Of a stretch of 5,681 bases of DNA, positions 1 to 4,069 are shown piece by piece. This DNA comes from an uncultured Rubrivivax sp. GTDB lineage: Bacteria > Pseudomonadota > Gammaproteobacteria > Burkholderiales > Burkholderiaceae_C. The notes below the pieces were generated by a model. The model saw only the letters and a list, made by a program, of their open reading frames with translations. It did not search any database and was not told where the DNA came from. The translations under genes were made by a program, and so were the position numbers. The DNA lies in NCBI GenBank assembly GCA_937967345.1, contig CALBTN010000135.1, positions 1 to 5,681 of the forward strand, read 5' to 3'. Position 1 is the stretch's first letter, and each line of letters begins with the position of its first letter.

Positions 1-446
1 ACCGAGGCCAGCCCCAGACTGAAGATCACCAGCAGCAACGCGAGGCCGTGGTACGGCGTGCCCAGGCCCCAGAACAGCCACACCGCCACCGCCCAGCACG
101 ATGCCTGCAGCAGCACCAGCGCCTTCCAGCTGCGCCGCCAGCGGCGCAGCGTGGCGTCGCCGGCGTCGCGGTTGCGGCGAAAGCGCAGGTAGTGCGCCAG
201 GCGCAGCAGCAGCAACACGGCCAGCACCGCGCTCCACGCCACGAGGGTGGCGCGCGGCGCCAGCGGGCCGTACATCGCCACCATCAGCCCCCAGCCGATC
301 AGGTAGCCCACCAGCGAGGCCGGGGTCTGCACGAACAGCGCGCGCAGGTGGTCGAAGCGCCGCGCCGGATCGAAGCCGGCGATCGGCGCCGCCGCCACCG
401 GCGCCGGGCTCGGCCCGCCCTGCGCCATCGCTGGCGCCGCGCTCAT
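1..446 (-). CDS. Membrane sensor histidine kinase, N-terminal part (runs off left edge)
   Basis: Reading leftward from an ATG at 446, 148 codons are open to the window edge without a stop. After a Pro/Ala-rich cytoplasmic head (residues 1-30) comes FDHLRALFVQTPASLVGYLI and then four hydrophobic segments at about residues 44-59, 67-85, 108-127 and 133-148. A basic stretch (YLRFRRNR, then RRWRRSWK) lies between the second and third. This head resembles the membrane part of Burkholderiales sensor kinases, often hybrid kinases with HisKA, HATPase and receiver domains. Those domains would lie beyond the edge, so the kinase assignment rests on this resemblance and on context. The start codon overlaps the stop of the response regulator gene by four bases (ATGA), implying one mRNA and translational coupling. 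It presumably phosphorylates that regulator. The stimulus is unknown. A different multi-pass membrane protein is possible but less likely. Confidence 0.75.
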   Translation of the reverse strand, partial: MSAAPAMAQGGPSPAPVAAAPIAGFDPARRFDHLRALFVQTPASLVGYLIGWGLMVAMYGPLAPRATLVAWSAVLAVLLLLRLAHYLRFRRNRDAGDATLRRWRRSWKALVLLQASCWAVAVWLFWGLGTPYHGLALLLVIFSLGLAS

Positions 447-1204
447 CGCGTGGCGGCGCCCGTTGGCGCGCGCGCGCCGTAGGCTGCCTGCTGCTGCATC
501 TGGCTGACCGCCAGCACCGCCTGCGTGCGCGAACTCACGCCCAGCGCGCGCAGCACGGCGGCGACGTGGTCCTTCACGGTCTCGACCGAGACGTTCAGCT
601 CGCGCGCGATCAGCTTGTTCGGCTTGCCCTGCAGCAGCAGCGCCAGCACATCGCTTTGCCGCGGCGTCAGGCCGACCGATTCCAGCGACAGCGGCGCCTT
701 GCGATGCTGTGGATGCTCGGGGTGCGGCGGGTGCGCGCCGGCCTGGCCGGATACACCGGCCGGGCGCATCACGCCGGGGGCGGTGTCGTTGTCGGGGCCG
801 GGCTGGTCCAGCCCGAGCATCATCGGCGGCACGTACAGGCCGCCGGACATCACCATGCGCAGCGCCTCGAACAGCTGGTCGTTGGACGAACGCTTGGGCA
901 CGAAGCCCATCGCACCCAGGTCGATCGAGCGGATGACGTCGCTGGTGCGGTCGGAGGCCGACACCACCACCACCGGCAGCGACGGATAGCCGGCGCGCAG
1001 TTCCGTCAGCAACTCGAAGCCGTCGGCGTCGCCCAGCGCCAGGTCGAGCAGCACCAGGTCGTAGTCGGCATCGTCGAGCAGCGCGGCGCGCGCCTGCGCC
1101 GCGCTGTCGGCGCCGCGCACCACGACGTCATCGCCCAGACCCTTGATCACCAGCTGCAGCGCCGACAGGATCAGCGGGTGGTCGTCGACGAGCAGCACTT
1201 TCAT
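443..1204 (-). CDS. NarL/FixJ-family (LuxR-type HTH) response regulator
   Basis: This 253-residue DNA-binding response regulator is the cytoplasmic output of a two-component system. The N-terminal receiver domain (residues 1-120) shows the acidic pair D7/D8 in VDDHP, the phospho-acceptor D54 in VLLDLALGD, S82 in VVVSASD and the conserved K104 in FVPKRSS. A C-terminal LuxR-type helix-turn-helix (about 177-235) has the hallmark LTPRQSDVLALLLQGKPNKL followed by ARELNVSVETVKDHV. The linker (about 133-170) is long for the family and is His/Pro-rich (HPPHPEHPQH). The ATG at 1204 is supported by GAAGGA at 1217-1212, seven bases upstream. The stop overlaps the start of the membrane sensor gene (ATGA), so regulator and sensor are expected to be cotranscribed, regulator first. 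Target genes cannot be inferred. The family call is firm; no specific gene name is justified. Confidence 0.95.
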   Translation of the reverse strand: MKVLLVDDHPLILSALQLVIKGLGDDVVVRGADSAAQARAALLDDADYDLVLLDLALGDADGFELLTELRAGYPSLPVVVVSASDRTSDVIRSIDLGAMGFVPKRSSNDQLFEALRMVMSGGLYVPPMMLGLDQPGPDNDTAPGVMRPAGVSGQAGAHPPHPEHPQHRKAPLSLESVGLTPRQSDVLALLLQGKPNKLIARELNVSVETVKDHVAAVLRALGVSSRTQAVLAVSQMQQQAAYGARAPTGAATR

Positions 1205-1246
1205 CGCCGTTTCCTTCGCGCAGCGGCGCGCCGTGGGCTTGGGGCG

Positions 1247-1252
1247 ATGGTA
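1247..1252 (-). promoter_or_regulatory. Possible -10 element for the response regulator operon
   Basis: The minus strand reads CACTACCATCG here, and TACCAT (1252 to 1247) is a passable -10 hexamer in an otherwise GC-rich gap. It would give a leader of roughly 35 bases ending in the GAAGGA ribosome site. No good -35 hexamer lies 16-18 bases upstream, so the call is weak. Confidence 0.3.
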
Positions 1253-1307
1253 GTGCAGCCGCCGCAGGCCGGACCGCGCCGCCGCGCGCGGCGTGCGCGA
1301 ACGTGCG

Positions 1308-1922
1308 CTACCGCAGCCACTGCTGCAGCGGCAGCCACTGCTCGAGGTCGCGTTCGACGCGGCTGGGCGCCACGTCCCACAGCGTCAGCCCGCGCGCGGC
1401 GAGCTGCACGTAGTTCTGCGTGTCGCGCAGCCAGGCCGCCACCGGCACCTGCAGCGTCGCCAGGTAGCGGTGCAGCTGCTCGTTGGCGATGGTGTGCTCG
1501 CGCGCGCGCATCGCCACCAGGCCAAGCTGCACATCGGCAGCGCGCGGGTGCTCGCGCAGCGTGAGCAAGAAGGCATGCGTGGCGCGGATGTCGAACAGGC
1601 TGGGCTGCAGCGGGATCAGCATGCGCTGCGCGATGCGCAGCACCGCGTCCAGCTTCTTGCCGTGCAGCCCGGCCGGAGTGTCGAGCACCACGTGGCTGAC
1701 ACCCTTGGGCGGGCGCACGATGTCGTTGTGAGCCACCTCCCAGCCGTGGATGGCCGGCAGCGCCGCGGGGCGCAGCGCCAGCCATTGCCGCGACGACTGC
1801 TGGCGGTCGACGTCGCCGAGCATCACCGCGTGCCCGGCGTGCGCCAGTACACCCGCCACGTTGGTGGCCAGGGTGCTCTTGCCGACCCCGCCCTTGGGGT
1901 TGGCAATCACGATCACGGGCAT
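1308..1922 (-). CDS. Orphan ParA-family (MinD/ParA-like) P-loop ATPase
   Basis: This 204-residue protein is a ParA/MinD-type deviant Walker ATPase. Such ATPases dimerise on ATP and position DNA or protein cargo in the cell. Visible motifs are the deviant Walker A PKGGVGKST at residues 9-17 (signature K10, catalytic K15), the switch I-like DVDRQQS at 38-44 (D39) and Walker B VVLDTPAG at 78-85 (D81). The segment LIPLQPSLFDIRAT (102-115) is typical of short ParA proteins. There is no N-terminal helix-turn-helix, so it is not a plasmid type Ia ParA. An in-frame ATG at 1955 would add 11 residues, but its nearest purine-rich stretch is too far upstream. The ATG at 1922 has GGAG six bases upstream and gives the usual N-terminus MPVIVIANPKGG. 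No parB or parS is in view. It lies 103 bases upstream of the response regulator on the same strand. Cargo is unknown. Confidence 0.93.
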   Translation of the reverse strand: MPVIVIANPKGGVGKSTLATNVAGVLAHAGHAVMLGDVDRQQSSRQWLALRPAALPAIHGWEVAHNDIVRPPKGVSHVVLDTPAGLHGKKLDAVLRIAQRMLIPLQPSLFDIRATHAFLLTLREHPRAADVQLGLVAMRAREHTIANEQLHRYLATLQVPVAAWLRDTQNYVQLAARGLTLWDVAPSRVERDLEQWLPLQQWLR

Positions 1923-1928
1923 GCGCGG

Positions 1929-1932
1929 CTCC
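1929..1932 (-). promoter_or_regulatory. Ribosome binding site fixing the parA-like start
   Basis: The minus strand reads GGAG at 1932-1929, six bases before the ATG at 1922. The alternative in-frame ATG at 1955 has only GGAAGGA about 17 bases upstream, beyond normal spacing. The shorter protein is therefore preferred. Confidence 0.6.
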
Positions 1933-2049
1933 GGCGGCAACGGTGTCCGGCCCATGCTAACCGCGCACTGCGTCCTTCCGTAGCCGGCAAACCCACGCGA
2001 CCGGCGCCAGGCCGGGTTCGACCGTAGATCCGCCGCGACCGCGGCGCTC

Positions 2050-2055
2050 TATGCT
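2050..2055 (+). promoter_or_regulatory. Possible -10 element upstream of the small ORF and hydrolase
   Basis: TATGCT within CTCTATGCTGCC fits a -10 hexamer and is one of the few AT-containing spots in the gap between the divergent parA-like and hydrolase genes. It would start transcription near 2062. No -35 match is seen at 16-18 bases (TTCGAC at 2017-2022 is too far). Weak call. Confidence 0.25.
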
Positions 2056-2073
2056 GCCGCCGCCACCGCCGCC

Positions 2074-2199
2074 GTGCGCCGAAGCTTCTCGAGCTGCCGA
2101 CGCGGCAGCAGCAAGGCCACCCCGGCCGGCGCCCGCTGGGGTCGCGCCGTGCCGGCGTGGATCAAGACCGCGGTGGGCCTGGGCATCAAGCTCGATTGA
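2074..2199 (+). CDS. Possible small basic protein or 3' remnant of a gene, unrecognised
   Basis: I do not recognise this. The frame ending at the TGA at 2197-2199 has strongly coding-type codon use: 30 of the 32 sense codons from 2101 to 2196 end in G or C, against 20 of 32 in the adjacent frame that is open into the hydrolase. The peptide ends in RAVPAWIKTAVGLGIKLD, which could form an amphipathic or membrane-associated helix. It is preceded by a Ser/Arg-rich part. No ATG exists in frame. A GTG at 2074 would give 41 residues but has no ribosome site. The frame stays open back to a TAG at 1981, so it could also be the tail of a decayed gene. Its stop lies 13 bases before the hydrolase ATG, with the hydrolase ribosome site in between, as expected for an operon partner. 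Existence as a real protein is uncertain. Confidence 0.3.
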   Translation: MRRSFSSCRRGSSKATPAGARWGRAVPAWIKTAVGLGIKLD

Positions 2200-2201
2200 C
2201 T

Positions 2202-2206
2202 GGAGG
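2202..2206 (+). promoter_or_regulatory. Ribosome binding site fixing the hydrolase start
   Basis: GGAGG at 2202-2206 lies six bases before the ATG at 2213, near-ideal spacing. The same frame is open upstream to an ATG at 2051, but that extension is a low-complexity Pro/Ala/Arg run and would bury the signal peptide. The start at 2213 is therefore chosen. Confidence 0.75.
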
Positions 2207-2212
2207 CAAGCG

Positions 2213-3196
2213 ATGAACCTGCTCGAGTGCAAACACATGCTGCTGGCGGCCACGCTGGCCGGCGGCGCCACCGCCGCGCTGGCCGGCGGCCCCGGTTGCG
2301 ACGGCGCGCGGCTGCCGCGCGTGAGCTTCGTGCAGTTCAGCTCGCCGAACATCGCGGCCTCGCCGCCGTCGCTGCTGACCGTCAAGGGCAAGCTCAGCCT
2401 GCCGGCGCGGCAGGCCGAGCATCGCGACACTGCGCGCGGCCACGGCTGCGGCACCGGCCAGCCGCGCAAGCTGCCGGCGGTGCTGATCCTCCACGGCTCG
2501 TCGGGCGTGGATGCGCGCGGCGACTTCCACGAGGCCGCGCTCAACGCCGCGGGCATCGCCACGCTGCAGATCGACATGTGGGAAGCGCGCGGCGTGGCCA
2601 GCGCCGCCGAGCGGCCGAAAGCGCCGATCCTGACCTTGCCCGACGCGTTCTCGGCGCTGGCCTACCTGGCCTCGCGCGCCGAGATCGATCCGCAGCGCAT
2701 CGGCGTGCTCGGCTTTTCCTGGGGTGGCGTCAACGCGATGGCGGCGGCCGAGCGCGCGTATGTCGGCATGTTCGGTGCCGGCCGCCAGTTCAAGGCCCAT
2801 GTCGCGCATTACCCGGTGTGCTACGCCTACAACAACCCGGTGCCCGGCCTGCCGCCGCCGGCGCAGATGGGCACGCAGTTCGTGCACCTGACCGGCGCAC
2901 CGGTGCTGATTCAAGTCGGCAGCCTCGACGACTACGACAACGGCGCCGAGCACTGCCGCGCGCTGGCACGCAGCGTGAACCCCGGCAACGGCAATGCGGT
3001 GACGGTGGCCGAAATCGCTGGCGCCTACCACGCCTTCGACCGACTGATGGTGCCGATCGTCGTCAACGACCCCTTCGCCAACGAAGGCAGCTACTTCACC
3101 ACCGGCGTCGTGCCGCAGGTGACGATGGCACCTGACGTCGCGCAGGCGCACGCCGCGCGCGAGCGTCTGGTGCGCTTCTTCCGCCGCCACCTGTAG
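2213..3196 (+). CDS. Exported dienelactone-hydrolase-family alpha/beta hydrolase
   Basis: This 327-residue serine hydrolase has the alpha/beta fold and most resembles the dienelactone hydrolase family. Visible features are the oxyanion-side LILHGSSG (91-98), the nucleophile elbow GFSWGG with S169, the acidic turn GSLDDYD with D239/D240 as candidate acid, and the catalytic histidine H273 in AYHAFD. Residues 1-24 look like a Sec signal peptide: K7, then the hydrophobic run MLLAATLAGGATAALA, with likely cleavage after ALA (A24). The mature enzyme would be periplasmic or secreted. The mature part has four cysteines (C29, C79, C203, C248), compatible with disulfides outside the cytoplasm. The substrate cannot be read from sequence; esters, lactones or other acyl bonds are all possible. 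A strong ribosome site supports the start. The gene stands alone except for a possible small reading frame just upstream. Confidence 0.9.
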   Translation: MNLLECKHMLLAATLAGGATAALAGGPGCDGARLPRVSFVQFSSPNIAASPPSLLTVKGKLSLPARQAEHRDTARGHGCGTGQPRKLPAVLILHGSSGVDARGDFHEAALNAAGIATLQIDMWEARGVASAAERPKAPILTLPDAFSALAYLASRAEIDPQRIGVLGFSWGGVNAMAAAERAYVGMFGAGRQFKAHVAHYPVCYAYNNPVPGLPPPAQMGTQFVHLTGAPVLIQVGSLDDYDNGAEHCRALARSVNPGNGNAVTVAEIAGAYHAFDRLMVPIVVNDPFANEGSYFTTGVVPQVTMAPDVAQAHAARERLVRFFRRHL

Positions 3197-3211
3197 CGCG
3201 CGGCGTCCGTT

Positions 3212-3238
3212 CGCGGTGCGCGCGGTGCGCGCGGCGCG
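3212..3238 (+). repeat. Short tandem repeat, 9 bases x 3
   Basis: CGCGGTGCG occurs twice in tandem (3212-3220 and 3221-3229), followed by CGCGGCGCG (3230-3238) with one change. The repeats lie in the gap after the hydrolase stop. They also allow a GCGCGC/GCGCGC hairpin with a GGT loop (3218-3232), which could help end the hydrolase transcript, but there is no T-run after it. Confidence 0.6.
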
Positions 3239-3256
3239 AGGGGTGCGGGCACGGCG

Positions 3257-3262
3257 GACAAT
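3257..3262 (+). promoter_or_regulatory. Probable -10 element of the DUF1841 gene (leaderless transcript)
   Basis: GACAAT lies exactly six bases before the ATG at 3269, and no Shine-Dalgarno sequence is present. At this distance transcription would begin at or next to the A of the start codon, giving a leaderless mRNA. No clear -35 hexamer is seen in the GC-rich repeat upstream. Confidence 0.45.
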
Positions 3263-3268
3263 GGCAGC

Positions 3269-3700
3269 ATGTTCCAGCCCTCGCAGCACGACGTTCGCAG
3301 CTTCTTTTGCGGCACCTGGCGCAAGCAGCGCGACGGCGCACCGCTGTCGCCGCTGGAGGCGCAGGCCGCTGGCTGGATCGACGAACACCCCGAATACCAC
3401 GCGCTGCTGGCCGACGAGCCGGCAGCACTGGCCGCCAGCTACACGGTCGAGGACGGCCGCGCGAACCCGTTCCTGCATCTGGCCATGCACCTGTCGATCC
3501 TCGAGCAGACCGGCATCGACCAGCCCAGCGGCATCCGCCAGGCGGTGCAACTGCTGGCAACCAAGCGCCAATCGCTGCACGCCGCCCACCACGAGGTCAT
3601 GGAGTGCCTGGGGCAGATGATCTGGGCCTCGCAACGCAGCGGGCTGCCGCCCGATGGCCAGGCGTACATCGAATGCGTCAGGCGCCGCGCAACCCGTTGA
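3269..3700 (+). CDS. DUF1841 family protein
   Basis: This 143-residue cytoplasmic protein of unknown function is recognised as DUF1841, a family found in beta- and gammaproteobacteria. Its family features are the N-terminal MFQPSQHDVRSFFCGTWRK, the central DEHPEYHALL (residues 38-47), the block YTVEDGRANPFLHLAMHLSI (58-77) and the C-terminal MECLGQMIWASQRSGLPPD (110-128). Length matches the family, so the gene looks complete. It has no signal peptide, membrane segment or known catalytic motif. The conserved His residues in HLAMHL and HAAHHEVME might bind metal, but that is speculation. The ATG at 3269 has no ribosome site but has a -10-like GACAAT six bases upstream, suggesting a leaderless message. 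It is convergent with copZ, and nothing in the context suggests a role in copper handling. Confidence 0.93.
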   Translation: MFQPSQHDVRSFFCGTWRKQRDGAPLSPLEAQAAGWIDEHPEYHALLADEPAALAASYTVEDGRANPFLHLAMHLSILEQTGIDQPSGIRQAVQLLATKRQSLHAAHHEVMECLGQMIWASQRSGLPPDGQAYIECVRRRATR

Positions 3701-3735
3701 CCCACGTCGGCAAGCGACCCGAGCCGTCGACACCA

Positions 3736-3751
3736 ATTTGCGGCCGCAAAT
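3736..3751. repeat. Perfect 16-base palindrome in a convergent gap
   Basis: Positions 3736-3751 read ATTTGCGGCCGCAAAT, identical on both strands. The AT-rich ends stand out against very GC-rich flanks. If A3735 is bulged, two further C-G pairs extend the stem. It lies between the 3' ends of the DUF1841 gene and copZ. It could be a protein-binding site or a weak two-way hairpin; there is no T-run as in a classical terminator. Confidence 0.7.
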
Positions 3752-3774
3752 GGCCATGCACGCAAGCGCCGCGC

Positions 3775-3801
3775 CGCGCCCGCATCCGGCCGCCGGGCGT
3801 G
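3775..3801. terminator. Possible hairpin at the 3' end of copZ
   Basis: CGCCCG (3777-3782) pairs with CGGGCG (3794-3799) around an 11-base loop. A G-U pair and a further C-G pair extend the stem to eight. It begins nine bases past the copZ stop on the minus strand. No T-run follows on either strand, and chance stems are common at this GC content. Confidence 0.2.
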
Positions 3802-3809
3802 CGCGCGCT

Positions 3810-4001
3810 TCAACCCGGCGCGTAGCCCTCTTCGGTCAGGGCGCGCTCGAAATCGGCAGCCGGGCGCTGCGATTCGATGCGCACCTTGTGCGTGGGCAGG
3901 TCGATGTGCAGCTTGGCAGCGGCGTCGACCTGCTCGACCACCGCGGTGACGGTCTTCACGCAGTGGCCGCAGGTCATGTCGGGCAGGGTCAGTTCGATCA
4001 T
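3810..4001 (-). CDS. copZ: CopZ-like copper chaperone (heavy-metal-associated domain)
   Basis: This 63-residue single-domain cytosolic metallochaperone has the ferredoxin-like HMA fold. The Cu(I)-binding loop DMTCGHC puts the two thiolate ligands at C11 and C14, with H13 between them. The C-terminal EEGYAPG supplies the loop-4 tyrosine (Y60) typical of bacterial copper chaperones. It is expected to buffer Cu(I) and deliver it to the ATPase encoded divergently 68 bases away. The ATG at 4001 has GAAGGAG (4014-4008) six bases upstream and a -10-like GACAAT (4026-4021). Length is normal, so the gene is complete. A chaperone for another soft metal cannot be excluded, but the CopA neighbour makes copper by far the most likely. 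Confidence 0.93.
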   Translation of the reverse strand: MIELTLPDMTCGHCVKTVTAVVEQVDAAAKLHIDLPTHKVRIESQRPAADFERALTEEGYAPG

Positions 4002-4020
4002 GGGGCGCTCCTTCGCGGCG

Positions 4021-4026
4021 ATTGTC
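4021..4026 (-). promoter_or_regulatory. copZ: Probable -10 element of copZ
   Basis: The minus strand reads GACAAT from 4026 to 4021. A start about seven bases downstream would give a leader of about 13 bases carrying the GAAGGAG ribosome site. No convincing -35 hexamer or CueR-type dyad with a 19-20 base spacer is visible. Confidence 0.4.
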
Positions 4027-4057
4027 CCGCGTCAGCGCAAGAGCATGCACGGCGCCC

Positions 4058-4063
4058 TACAGT
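4058..4063 (+). promoter_or_regulatory. copA: Probable -10 element of copA (leaderless transcript)
   Basis: TACAGT ends six bases before the copA ATG at 4070, and no Shine-Dalgarno sequence is present. Spacing is identical to that at the DUF1841 gene and again points to a leaderless mRNA. The -35 region is poor, as would be expected for an activator-dependent promoter, but no known operator was recognised. Confidence 0.45.
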
Positions 4064-4069
4064 GCGGCC

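Noticed and set aside
1280..1293. 14-base GC palindrome between the parA-like gene and the regulator
   Set aside because: It is only alternating G/C sequence with no loop and no T-run. Such palindromes are expected by chance at this GC content.
101..1564. Long plus-strand open frame antisense to the regulator and parA-like genes
   Set aside because: It is an Arg/Ala/Gln-rich low-complexity translation with no motif, typical of frames opposite high-GC genes. Both genes on the other strand have clear domains.
1923..1955. Eleven-residue longer start for the parA-like protein
   Set aside because: It has no well-spaced ribosome site, and the family normally begins just before the PKGGVGKS motif. 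Not fully excluded.
2196..2201. TTGACT as a -35 element
   Set aside because: A matching -10 would fall inside the hydrolase coding start, downstream of the ribosome site.
2051..2212. N-terminal extension of the hydrolase from the ATG at 2051
   Set aside because: It is a low-complexity Pro/Ala/Arg run with poor third-position bias. It would place a signal peptide internally and ignores the strong GGAGG before 2213.
2186..3757. Long minus-strand open frame opposite the hydrolase and DUF1841 genes
   Set aside because: It has Arg/His/Gln-rich composition with no recognisable domain and crosses two well-supported plus-strand genes.
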